This document shows positions 56,180 through 64,000 of a stretch of DNA of 64,000 nt, piece after piece; the first letter of the stretch is position 1, and each line of letters starts with the position of its first letter. Where the stretch lies: the NCBI GenBank assembly GCA_900467745.1, contig UBQW01000016.1:124001-188000 (forward strand), given 5' to 3'. A program made the translations under genes and the position numbers. Source of the stretch: Hyphomicrobiales bacterium. GTDB taxonomy: Bacteria; Pseudomonadota; Alphaproteobacteria; Rhizobiales; Rhizobiaceae. Below the pieces are notes generated by a model. The model was not told where the DNA came from, searched no databases, and saw nothing but the letters and a program-made list of their open reading frames with translations.

Positions 56180-58148
56180 AAACCAATACGTGACGCCGGC
56201 TCGTTTTTACTGGGTCGCCATTATCGTCGGGTTAGCCCTTAGCCTCACTGGACAAATGAGGTACGTTCCAGCCGATCGACTGCTCGAAGCTTTTGTCGAT
56301 CCTGACAGCGCCGCGTTTGGAGAAGTCTATGTTCACTTTTCCCTTTTGCCGCGCATAGCAGTTGCCATTCTTGCAGGGTCGGCCCTTGGCTTTACGGGTA
56401 CGATCTTCCAGCAACTCCTGAAAAATCCGCTTGCGGAACCATCTACGCTCGGCGTGCTTTCGGGCGCTCAACTGGCAATTACGGTCGCCTCCCTCACCTT
56501 TGCCAGCATGTCGGCACAAGGGCGCGAACTTGCAGGCGTTGTCGGCGCATTGGCCGCAGTGGCACTTGTCTGCGGGCTTGCAGCCAGGAGTGGTTTTGCG
56601 CCGGTTACGCTGCTTCTGTCGGGAATGATCGTCAGTTTTGCGGCCGGCTCCGCGTCAGTGGTGATGGCACTATTCCATCATGAATATCTGCGCAGTGTGT
56701 TCATCTGGGGGAGTGGGTCGCTTATTCAAAACGACTTTTCCAACGCCGGCGCGCTTTCGTTGCGAATGCTCGTCCTTATCCCAATGCTCCTGCTTTTTGT
56801 CCGACCGCTCGCGATTGCCGGGATTGACGATGCGGGCGCACGAAGTCTTGGGGTATCTCTCTCGAAGCTGCGCCTGGCCGTGCTCATCCTGGCCACGACG
56901 CTGTCGGCAATGGTCGTCGCCCGCATTGGGGTCATCGCATTCATTGGCCTGGCTGCCCCCCACATCGCGCGCCTTAGTGGCGCGCGGAGGTTCACGCAAA
57001 GGCTTGTGTGGGGTGCGTTGATCGGCGGTGGCTTGTTGCTATTGGCCGATGGCGCGGTGCTCGTCCTGACGCCTTACATGGGAGAAGTGCCGACAGGAAC
57101 CATCACCGCTCTTGGAGGCGCACTCATGATGCTGTTCATGCTTCGCGAGGTACCTGCGGCCCCGTTCCAGGCAACTATTGAGCGCGTTCACCACGCCGTG
57201 GCCCCCATCACCAGAAACCTTGCGCTTCCGCTATCGGTCGCGCTGATGATCGTGGTCGCAGTCCTTTCGCTGAGCGAGCATGTTTCTTCTGCGAACATTA
57301 AGGTTTCGGTTCTTGTGCAAAGCCGCTGGCCGAGGGTTCTCACATCGTTGTCCGCCGGCGCCATGCTGGCGTTGGCAGGAGCCGTCCTGCAGGCGGTTGC
57401 GCGAAACCCCTTGGCAAGTCCCGAGGGGTTGGGGGTGAGCGGCGGTGCTGGCTTGGGCATAATCGCGGCCCTGTTTTTGGGCGGCATGAGCTCGCCGATC
57501 CTGCCATTGGCGGGCGGAATGATCGGCGCTCTGCTTGCACTCGCCATCATCTTCGTCATCGCCAAGCGGCACAATTTCGCCCCTGGCCCGGTCATGCTGG
57601 CGGGCGTCGCAGTGGGGGCATTGGTCACCTCGATCATTTCCGTCATCGTCGCCAGTGGCGATCCGCGCGCAACCTATGTCCTCGCATGGACGATGGGGCC
57701 GACGTTTCGCGCGACCGGAATGGTTGCGATCGTCGCCGCACTCATCGCCGTTCTTTCGCTATTGCTTTCGCCGCTTTTTCGTCGCTGGATCGAGATCCTG
57801 CCGATGGGCGATGCATTGGCGCGATCAATCGGCTTGCGCCCTGCTCGCGTGCGCGCAGCGCTCTTGTTGTTTTGCTCGACATTGACAGCAGCCGCTACGC
57901 TGATTGTTGGCCCATTGAGCTTTGTCGGCCTTATGGCGCCCCATATGGCGCGCATGGCGCGTCCAAAGGGTCCGGGATCCTTCATGCTGCTGTCGAGCGC
58001 AATTGGCGGATTGCTGATGATGCTCGCGGACTGGATTGGCCGAAGCGTGGACTTTCCCTATGAAATCCCGGCGGGTGTTTTGGCGGCTTTTATCGGATGC
58101 CCTTATTTCATACTCCTGGTCTTCCGCCAAAAGGGCGAACAGGGATAG
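56166..58148 (+). CDS. FhuB-type double-length iron-siderophore permease
   Basis: About 660 residues, the same size as E. coli FhuB, made of two FecCD permease domains in tandem with about 20 hydrophobic segments. Each half has the expected signatures: GFTGTIFQQLLKNPLAEPSTLG then FIGLAAPHIARL in the first; ALAGAVLQAVARNPLASPEG then FVGLMAPHMARM in the second. The ATG-headed frame begins earlier, inside the binding-protein gene; a TTG at 56166 or 56172 after GAAAGG gives the right family start. No FhuC ATPase gene follows, so one must be supplied from elsewhere. Confidence 0.88.
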   Translation: MALLKNQYVTPARFYWVAIIVGLALSLTGQMRYVPADRLLEAFVDPDSAAFGEVYVHFSLLPRIAVAILAGSALGFTGTIFQQLLKNPLAEPSTLGVLSGAQLAITVASLTFASMSAQGRELAGVVGALAAVALVCGLAARSGFAPVTLLLSGMIVSFAAGSASVVMALFHHEYLRSVFIWGSGSLIQNDFSNAGALSLRMLVLIPMLLLFVRPLAIAGIDDAGARSLGVSLSKLRLAVLILATTLSAMVVARIGVIAFIGLAAPHIARLSGARRFTQRLVWGALIGGGLLLLADGAVLVLTPYMGEVPTGTITALGGALMMLFMLREVPAAPFQATIERVHHAVAPITRNLALPLSVALMIVVAVLSLSEHVSSANIKVSVLVQSRWPRVLTSLSAGAMLALAGAVLQAVARNPLASPEGLGVSGGAGLGIIAALFLGGMSSPILPLAGGMIGALLALAIIFVIAKRHNFAPGPVMLAGVAVGALVTSIISVIVASGDPRATYVLAWTMGPTFRATGMVAIVAALIAVLSLLLSPLFRRWIEILPMGDALARSIGLRPARVRAALLLFCSTLTAAATLIVGPLSFVGLMAPHMARMARPKGPGSFMLLSSAIGGLLMMLADWIGRSVDFPYEIPAGVLAAFIGCPYFILLVFRQKGEQG

Positions 58149-58447
58149 CCGAGCGTGTCACTCAAATGGCATGCGGCTTGGTATGTGAAGGTCAGATCCG
58201 TGTCGAAGGGTCGCGCTAGCTCACGAAGAGCTTGACGACGCGCGAAGTGATGGGTCGTGGTGCCAAGATGACAGGTCCTGGATCTTGCTTCCGCTCGTCG
58301 TGTCCAGTGTTCCAGATCCTGGCTGCGAGATGTGCCGAACGGGCGGACAATACGAGCTGGCCGTGGGTCATCAGGCGTGGAGACAATCTCCAGAAAGCAT
58401 CAGCCCCCTACCTTGGACAAAAATCGACGATAAGGGGCTGAGATATT

Positions 58448-58708
58448 CTACTGAGGGCAAGCCGCCACATATTGCTGACCGTTGCGATCACGATAATAGC
58501 ATTTGCCAGGTTGACCGGCCACGTTGCCAATCACCGCACCGGCGACGCCGCCAACCGCTGCGCCAACTGCCGCACCGCGGACGTTACCGGTCGCAACGCC
58601 GCCCACGACAGCACCTGTTGCTGCGCCGATACCGGCACCCTGTTGCGTTGGACTACATCCGGCCAAACCGGATGCAGCGAGGAGTAGAAGAGCTGGAATG
58701 CGTTTCAT
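58448..58708 (-). CDS. Small glycine-zipper lipoprotein
   Basis: An 86-residue protein with a lipoprotein signal (lipobox LAGC, Cys at about residue 18) and a glycine-zipper run of repeated GAxxGAVVGG units (about residues 24-66), as in outer-membrane 17-kDa-antigen or osmotically induced lipoproteins. The end CYYRDRNGQQYVAACPQ has two cysteines. ATG at 58708 follows AAGGGAACG. It stands alone, convergent with the FhuB gene. Its function is unknown. Confidence 0.82.
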   Translation of the reverse strand: MKRIPALLLLAASGLAGCSPTQQGAGIGAATGAVVGGVATGNVRGAAVGAAVGGVAGAVIGNVAGQPGKCYYRDRNGQQYVAACPQ

Positions 58709-58867
58709 CTCGTTCCCTTTCCTATCGTCTTGCTGCCTCTGCGATCGCGTAACATAGCAGAATGGACGGCAAGATCTGCGAAAGCTCGGTGCCTCGTCAG
58801 GAAAGTCAAGGTTTGGTGGTGGGTGTCCGGTCCTCTTCGTCCTGTTTCCAGGAAACAACGATCGCGT

Positions 58868-58890
58868 CTTGACTAAACAAACCAGTCAAG
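58868..58890. repeat. Inverted repeat CTTGACT/AGTCAAG upstream of aztD
   Basis: CTTGACT (58868-58874) and AGTCAAG (58884-58890) form a perfect 7-nt inverted repeat, followed by ATTTTT. On the plus strand it resembles a small terminator, yet no plus-strand gene ends nearby, so a regulator site or part of the aztD promoter (TTGACT as a -35) is also possible. Confidence 0.4.
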
Positions 58891-58897
58891 ATTTTTG

Positions 58898-58915
58898 GTA
58901 ACTGTATAACGTTAC
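58898..58915. promoter_or_regulatory. Candidate Zur-like operator upstream of aztD
   Basis: GTAACTGTATAACGTTAC has 5-nt inverted ends and matches my recollection of the rhizobial Zur palindrome (GTAATGTTATAACATTAC) at 14 of 18 positions. It lies about 87 bases before the aztD start. Zinc control of a zinc chaperone would be expected; the consensus is recalled, not checked. Confidence 0.4.
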
Positions 58916-59002
58916 GATTCGATGTTCAATCTTGGCCGTCGACTGAATTAGACGTCACGAAGACCGCTTCGATAGCCGAGTTTTCACAGTTGGGAGACAT
59001 TC

Positions 59003-60229
59003 ATGTTCCGATCCAAAATCCCTCTACTTCTAGCCACAACCATTATCGCCGGGACCGTTGCGCCCTTGACGCTGCGTGCCGAAGAGGAGGGCCGCGCGAC
59101 CTGGCGCCTTTTTATCGCCGACCACACGCAACCTACCGTGCGCGCCATCGATCTTGGTAGCGACAAGGAAATCGGTCGCTTCGAACTGGAGGGGTATGCG
59201 GCAATGTCGCTCAGCGACACCGGCCGTACCGTGTTCGCAATCCAGGGCGACCAGAATGTCGTCCACGCGATCGACACGGGCATTCACCTGTCCGATCATG
59301 GCGAACATCGCGACATCGAGATCAAGGACCCGGAGCTGCTGGCGACGATTAAAGGCGAGAAGCCGGGCCACGTCGTCGCGCATGGAGACGACCTTGCCGT
59401 CTTTTCTGATCGCGGCGGCAGCTTCTACCTTCTCAAGGAAAGCGCGCTGCAGGAGGGCAAGGTCGATCCCAAGCCATACAACACCACGGCTCCTCATCAC
59501 GGGGTTGCTGTTCCGATGGGCAAACATCTCCTCGTCTCCGTGCCAAACATGGAAGCACCGGTCAGAGAGGGGGAATTGCCGCCACGCCTTGGTCTTCGCG
59601 TGCTCGACAGAGAGGGCAAGCAAATCGGTGACGTGGAACAATGCACGGGCCTCCACGGTGAAGCGACCTCCGCGCGTCTTGTTGCCTTCGGTTGCGAGGA
59701 AGGTGTCCTTGTCGCGCGGCCTGGCGGCATGGATGGGCCGAAGTTCGAGATGCAGAACTACGGCGACACCTTGCCAAAGGGCAAGGTCTCGACGCTTCTT
59801 GGCGGGACCTCCATGCAGTTCTTTCTCGGCAATTACGGGGAGGACAAGGTGGTGCTGATCGACCCTGATGACAAGAAGCCCTATCGCCTTATCGACCTGC
59901 CGCTCCGCCGTATCGATTTTGCGCTGGACCCCGCCAGACCCCACACTGCCTATATCCTGACGGAGGACGGTAAGCTTCATCTGCTCGACGTTGTGGATGG
60001 CAGCATCAAGAGGTCGTTACCGGTTACCGAACCCTATAGCAAGGATGGCCATTGGCGCGACCCGCGGCCGCGCCTTGCCGTTGCCGGCGACCATATCGCG
60101 GTGACCGACCCGCGCCGTGGTATGGTTCGCATGGTTGACGTCGAGACATTCAAGCAAGACCGAACCATTGATGTCGAAGGGCAGCCTTTCACGATTGTCG
60201 CGGTCGGAGGATCGGGCGCAGTGCACTAA
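59003..60229 (+). CDS. aztD: Zinc metallochaperone AztD-like beta-propeller protein
   Basis: A 408-residue exported protein (signal peptide ending near LTLRAEEEG) with repeated propeller blades (RLFIADHTQPTVRAIDLGSD, AIQGDQNVVHAIDTG, GLRVLDREGKQ, KLHLLDVVDGSI). The His-rich HLSDHGEHRD at about residues 93-102 corresponds to the zinc-binding region of Paracoccus AztD, which passes zinc to the binding protein AztC in the periplasm. No aztABC genes are adjacent, so this is an orphan. A possible Zur site lies upstream and a strong hairpin follows the stop. Confidence 0.8.
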   Translation: MFRSKIPLLLATTIIAGTVAPLTLRAEEEGRATWRLFIADHTQPTVRAIDLGSDKEIGRFELEGYAAMSLSDTGRTVFAIQGDQNVVHAIDTGIHLSDHGEHRDIEIKDPELLATIKGEKPGHVVAHGDDLAVFSDRGGSFYLLKESALQEGKVDPKPYNTTAPHHGVAVPMGKHLLVSVPNMEAPVREGELPPRLGLRVLDREGKQIGDVEQCTGLHGEATSARLVAFGCEEGVLVARPGGMDGPKFEMQNYGDTLPKGKVSTLLGGTSMQFFLGNYGEDKVVLIDPDDKKPYRLIDLPLRRIDFALDPARPHTAYILTEDGKLHLLDVVDGSIKRSLPVTEPYSKDGHWRDPRPRLAVAGDHIAVTDPRRGMVRMVDVETFKQDRTIDVEGQPFTIVAVGGSGAVH

Positions 60230-60233
60230 CTGC

Positions 60234-60265
60234 AAGGAAGCGCCGGCGCATGCCGGCGTGTCCTT
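60234..60265 (+). terminator. Hairpin terminator after aztD
   Basis: Arms 60234-60247 and 60252-60265 pair at 12 of 14 positions (core CGCCGGC-GCAT-GCCGGCG, outer AAGGA/TCCTT), five bases after the aztD stop. No long T-run follows, but position and stability make it the likely end of the aztD transcript. Confidence 0.6.
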
Positions 60266-60578
60266 CACATGTAGTGACCTTGGATCCAGGTTAGTCCGGT
60301 GGCAGCTGAGCGGACAACAAGTAACAAGGTTGCGCAGGAAGCGTCAGCCGCTGCTCCGTGTCACCTGGCGTGTCACCAGATCGAGGATGTCTCTCGCCCG
60401 TCACCGGTAAGTTTTGCGGCATGTTGGAGGCATAGGCATAAATCGTGGTGGCACCGACACCTCCGTTGGTTCTTGCAACTGAAAAGGAACCGATTTCAAT
60501 GCGGCTATGAAACCAAGTTTAGTTTTTACCCTCGCCTTCACAGCAAACGCCGCGCCGCAGCTTCGAGCGGAGTTCAAC
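60266..60578. other. Intergenic stretch between aztD and dnaE2
   Basis: A 313-base gap between convergent genes. Short open frames here have no family features. Apart from the aztD terminator at its left edge nothing was recognised. Confidence 0.55.
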
Positions 60579-63500
60579 TCACTGAAAATTCCGGCTCTTC
60601 ACCTTCAGCGTGTCGATATGCAAATCGCGCACAAACATATCGCGCGCTTGAACGACCGGCTTCGGCGTATCGCGTAGATCCGGCCCTCCACCATGGGCAA
60701 ACTCATCGCCCCTGCCCGTCGGTAACCTGAACTCGGTATCGCGATCGGCCAGCCCCGAAAGGTCGTTAGAAAGATCGAACAGCTGCTGCGCCACCAAGTG
60801 TACCACTTCCCCTTCCCTCTGGATCCGCCCATTGATCGCCATCATCGAGGATCCAAGCACGACGCGCCTGCGCTTTTCGAATAGCGTCGGCCAGACGACA
60901 ATATTGGCCGGCCCGGTCTCGTCCTCGATGGTGATGAACATCACGCCTTTGGCCGACCCTGGTTTCTGGCGCACGAGGACGAGGCCAGCCGTATAGACCC
61001 ACCGGCCATCGCGCGCGTTCATCGCTTCGCCGCAGGTGATGATGTTGCGCTGCTGCAGATCCTTGCGCAGGAAGGCAATTGGATGCTGGCGTAGTGTCAG
61101 GCCGGTATGGCTGTAGTCCTGGATAACGTTGTGGCCATCGGTCATCTGCCGAAGCTCCACGTCTGGCTCCTGCTGTTCGGCGATGGTTTGCATCTCGCGC
61201 TCAGCGGCCGCGGCAAACAGCGGCAGGGGTTCGTCGCGCAACGCTTTGACCGCCCAGAGCGCATCACGGCGCTCAAGCTTTAACGACGGCAGGAAGGCAT
61301 CGGCCTGGGCGAGCTGAACGAGCGCTTCAGCGGGCACACCGGACCGGCGCCAGGTGTCATCGACCGACTGGAAATCCCGGTTCATACGACCGGCGACGAT
61401 CCGAGCCGCATCTGCGACCGCCAAGCCCTTGACCCGCCGGAAACCCAGCCGGACGGCATGCCGATCGCTATTGCCGATCCTCTCCAAGGTACAATCCCAC
61501 CGAGACCGGTTGATGCAGACGGGACGCACCTCGACGCCATGGGCTCGTGCGTCGCCGACTATCTGGGCCGGTGCGTAAAACCCCATGGGCTGACTGTTGA
61601 TCAGCGCTGCGCAGAATGCTTCCGGGAAATGACGCTTGATATAGTTCGAGGCATAGGCAATCAGGGCGAAGGACGCCGCATGGCTTTCCGGAAAGCCGTA
61701 GGATCCGAAGCCTTCCAGCTGCGAGAATGTCTTCTCGGCGAACTCAGGGGTGTAGCCGTTCTTCACCATGCCGGACACGAGCTTGTCCTTGAAGCGCGAC
61801 ACCCCACCGGTGAACTTGAAGGTCGCCATTGATTTGCGCAGCTGGTCTGCCTCGCCGCCGGTGAACCCGGCGCAGACCATGGCGACCCGCATCGCAGATT
61901 CTTGAAACAGCGGCACACCAAGCGTCTTGCCAAGAACCGCCTCAAGCTCAGGCGTCGGGTACTCGACTGCCTCCTTGCCCTCGCGTCGACGCAGGTAGGG
62001 ATGGACCATGTCACCCTGGATCGGGCCAGGCCGGACGATCGCGACCTGCACGACGAGATCATAGAAGGTCCGCGGCTTCAGTCGAGGCAGCATTGCCATC
62101 TGGGCACGGCTTTCGATCTGAAACGTTCCGAGGGTGTCTGCCTTGCGGATCATCGCATAGGTCGCAGGATCCTCTTGAGGGATCGTTGCGAGATCAATAT
62201 CCTGATCCTTGTGCTCGCGAATGAGCTCGAAGGCCTTGGCCATGCAGGTGAGCATGCCGAGGGCCAGCACATCGACCTTCATGAACTTCAGCGCCTCGAC
62301 ATCATCCTTGTCCCATTCGATGATCTGTCGGTCTTTCATCGTCGCCGGCTCGATTGGCACCAGGTCGTCAAGCCGATCATGGGTCAGGACAAAGCCACCC
62401 GGGTGCTGGCCGAGATGGCGCGGCGCGCCCATCAGCTGCTGTGCCAGTTTCAGGGTCATGGCGAGACGCCGATCCTCCGGATTGAGATTGAGTTCGCGGA
62501 CATTGCGATCGCAGACCTCTTCCGACCAGGACCACATGCCTGACGAAAGTGCTTTGATCACGTCTTCAGGCAGTCCGAGCGCCTTGCCGACATCGCGGAT
62601 GGCGCCGCGGGCGCGGTAGCGCGTGACGGTAGCACAAAGTGCCGCCTTCTCCCGACCGTAGGTCCGGTAGATCCATTGAATGACCTCTTCACGGCGCTCG
62701 TGCTCGAAATCCACATCGATGTCAGGCGGCTCGTCGCGCTCCTGGCTAACGAAACGCTCGAACAGCAGGTCGTTGGTCGAAGGATCGATGCTGGTGATGC
62801 CGAGAATATAGCAGACCGCGCTGTTGGCGGCCGAACCGCGGCCCTGACACAAGATCCCCTGACTGCGGGCGTAACGGACGATAGAGAAGACGGTCAGGAA
62901 GTAGGGCGCATATTTCATGGTGCGGATGAGGTCGAGTTCGTGGCGCACGATCTTCAGGACATCCGGCGGCAGGCCTTCCGGGTAACGATCGGGCACGCAT
63001 TCCCAGACATAGTGCTCGAGCGAAGACTGGGCATCCTTACCCGGCACGATTGCTTCCTCGGGATACTGATAGGTCAGCTCCTCCAGCGAGAACGTACAGC
63101 GCCGCACGATCTCCATCGTCCGCGCCAGCGCGTCCGGATAACGCGGAAACAGCCGCTGCATTTCCTCTGGTGGTTTCAGATAGCGATCGGCGTGGCGCTC
63201 GCGCTCGAAGCCGACGTCGTCGATCGTGGTCTTGTGACGGATGCAGGTGACGATATCCTGCAGCTGTCGCCGACCCGGTTCATGGAAAAGCACATCATTG
63301 GTGACGACGGTCTTCACCCTGAACCGCACGGCCATGTTGGAGATCTCATGGAGGCGCAGCTGGTCGTTCGGCCGCCGGCGCAGGCAGAGCGACACATAGG
63401 CACGATCGCCAAAGATCTCGGCCAGCTTGCGCAACTGCAGGGCACAGGTCTCGTCAGCGAGATCAGGCACCAGAATGCCGATCATCCCGTCGCAATAGGC

Positions 63501-63836
63501 GACGACGTCATCCCAATGAAGGATGCAATTGTTCTTGCCGCCCCGGCTCTTTCCAAGGGTGATCAGCCGCGTCAGCCGGGAATAGGCGGCGCGATCGGTC
63601 GGATAGACCAGCACAGACATGCCATCGCCAAGATCCAGCCGGCAGCCAACGACCAGTCGCAGGCCGGTGGCGCGAGACGCTTCGAGCGCACGAACGATAC
63701 CGGCCAAGCTGTTGCGATCGACCACGCCGATCGCCTCGATGCCAAGCTCTTTCGCCCGGATGAAGAGCTCGTTGGCCGACGATGCTCCGCGCAGGAACGA
63801 GAAATGCGTCGTGACCTGGAGCTCGGCGTAGTTCAT
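60579..63836 (-). CDS. dnaE2: Error-prone DNA polymerase DnaE2 (ImuC)
   Basis: A 1085-residue C-family polymerase, the shorter DnaE2/ImuC type. The N-terminal PHP domain ([20 protein letters not shown]) opens it. The polymerase active site includes [17 protein letters not shown] and [19 protein letters not shown] with the catalytic aspartates. A C-terminal OB-fold region holds [19 protein letters not shown]. It performs mutagenic lesion bypass after DNA damage with ImuA and ImuB. Its ATG overlaps the imuB stop (ATGA), the usual imuA-imuB-dnaE2 order. Confidence 0.95.
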   Translation of the reverse strand: MNYAELQVTTHFSFLRGASSANELFIRAKELGIEAIGVVDRNSLAGIVRALEASRATGLRLVVGCRLDLGDGMSVLVYPTDRAAYSRLTRLITLGKSRGGKNNCILHWDDVVAYCDGMIGILVPDLADETCALQLRKLAEIFGDRAYVSLCLRRRPNDQLRLHEISNMAVRFRVKTVVTNDVLFHEPGRRQLQDIVTCIRHKTTIDDVGFERERHADRYLKPPEEMQRLFPRYPDALARTMEIVRRCTFSLEELTYQYPEEAIVPGKDAQSSLEHYVWECVPDRYPEGLPPDVLKIVRHELDLIRTMKYAPYFLTVFSIVRYARSQGILCQGRGSAANSAVCYILGITSIDPSTNDLLFERFVSQERDEPPDIDVDFEHERREEVIQWIYRTYGREKAALCATVTRYRARGAIRDVGKALGLPEDVIKALSSGMWSWSEEVCDRNVRELNLNPEDRRLAMTLKLAQQLMGAPRHLGQHPGGFVLTHDRLDDLVPIEPATMKDRQIIEWDKDDVEALKFMKVDVLALGMLTCMAKAFELIREHKDQDIDLATIPQEDPATYAMIRKADTLGTFQIESRAQMAMLPRLKPRTFYDLVVQVAIVRPGPIQGDMVHPYLRRREGKEAVEYPTPELEAVLGKTLGVPLFQESAMRVAMVCAGFTGGEADQLRKSMATFKFTGGVSRFKDKLVSGMVKNGYTPEFAEKTFSQLEGFGSYGFPESHAASFALIAYASNYIKRHFPEAFCAALINSQPMGFYAPAQIVGDARAHGVEVRPVCINRSRWDCTLERIGNSDRHAVRLGFRRVKGLAVADAARIVAGRMNRDFQSVDDTWRRSGVPAEALVQLAQADAFLPSLKLERRDALWAVKALRDEPLPLFAAAAEREMQTIAEQQEPDVELRQMTDGHNVIQDYSHTGLTLRQHPIAFLRKDLQQRNIITCGEAMNARDGRWVYTAGLVLVRQKPGSAKGVMFITIEDETGPANIVVWPTLFEKRRRVVLGSSMMAINGRIQREGEVVHLVAQQLFDLSNDLSGLADRDTEFRLPTGRGDEFAHGGGPDLRDTPKPVVQARDMFVRDLHIDTLKVKSRNFQ

Positions 63837-64000
63837 GCGAATATCCCGTGCATGAACCAGCGATGGTCACCGGTCTGCGGATCGACACCGTCACCTGCTC
63901 GAAACACCCAGAGCCGTTCGCCGGCTTCATCCTCGATGACGAAGTAGTCCCTGACCGCCTCCATCTCTGTGTCGCGCTGCCACCACTCTCCGAAGATGCG
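63833..64000 (-). CDS. imuB: ImuB, Y-family polymerase-like protein (3' end only)
   Basis: Only the last 55 codons are in the window: [20 protein letters not shown] continues into [15 protein letters not shown] and ends [11 protein letters not shown]. This C-terminus is characteristic of ImuB, the catalytically inactive Y-family protein that links ImuA and DnaE2 to the sliding clamp. The stop overlaps the dnaE2 start by four bases. Upstream parts, and presumably imuA, lie beyond 64000. Confidence 0.85.
   Translation of the reverse strand, partial: RIFGEWWQRDTEMEAVRDYFVIEDEAGERLWVFRAGDGVDPQTGDHRWFMHGIFA

Noticed and set aside
58430..58450. A second TPP-riboswitch-like string (AAGGGGCTGAGAT)
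   Set aside because: Only the short P2/P3 string is shared; the ACCTGATCCAG and GGTGC elements are missing and no thiamine gene follows.

Overview
The window reads as a piece of a Rhizobiales genome, most likely Rhizobiaceae (Rhizobium/Agrobacterium/Ensifer relatives). The signs are moderately high GC, dense operons of periplasmic-binding-protein ABC transporters each with its own regulator, a thiCOSGE operon behind a TPP riboswitch, an imuB-dnaE2 mutagenesis cassette and a FecI/FecR-type iron uptake block. The content is almost entirely accessory and catabolic: there are no rRNA or tRNA genes, no CRISPR and no intact insertion sequence. A secondary replicon (megaplasmid or chromid) is therefore likely, but that is inference.

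Layout. 0-10.4 kb: two divergent peptide-type (SBP_bac_5) ABC systems. The left one is cut by the window edge. The right one is complete and continues into an SsuD-like flavin monooxygenase and an Eis-like acetyltransferase. Matching 7-3-7 inverted repeats sit in front of the two binding-protein genes. 10.5-12.2 kb: a LysR regulator and a divergent short-chain dehydrogenase with an altered active site. 12.3-17.5 kb: a membrane-stress module (PspA-like protein, YiaA-like membrane protein, LplT-PlsC-acyl-ACP synthetase fusion) divergent from a TetR regulator, with three copies of one operator in the shared promoter. 17.7-26.8 kb: a minus-strand operon with a sugar ABC transporter, a D-threitol-dehydrogenase-like SDR, DhaK, DhaL, a SorC-type regulator fused to a second DhaK, and a second DhaL. 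It probably handles a C4 polyol or ketose through tetrulose phosphorylation.

27.4-33.2 kb: a GntR/FadR-controlled operon joining a polar-amino-acid ABC transporter to a class V aminotransferase and a dihydropyrimidinase. 33.2-34.2 kb is gene-poor and carries a large imperfect hairpin. 34.2-38.8 kb: TPP riboswitch and thiC-thiO-thiS-thiG-thiE. 38.8-39.9 kb: a membrane acyltransferase. 40.5-50.9 kb: a tetronate (threonate/erythronate) locus with ABC transporter, ltnD, otnI and an SMP-30 lactonase on the minus strand, and lacI, otnK and otnC on the plus strand. Two LacI-type operators lie between the arms. The expected end product is dihydroxyacetone phosphate.

51.2-58.1 kb: ECF sigma factor, FecR anti-sigma, TonB-dependent receptor, Tat-exported siderophore-binding protein and double-length FhuB-type permease, with no ATPase alongside. 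58.4-60.2 kb: a small glycine-rich lipoprotein and an orphan AztD zinc metallochaperone with a possible Zur site. 60.6-64 kb: dnaE2 and the 3' end of imuB.

The strongest candidates for something new are the SorC-DhaK fusion inside a two-set tetrulose-kinase operon, the TetR-PspA-YiaA-LplT/Aas module, and the FadR-controlled aminotransferase/dihydropyrimidinase operon. The 17.7-26.8 and 40.5-50.9 kb loci together look like a C4-carbon catabolic region covering polyols on one side and aldonates on the other.
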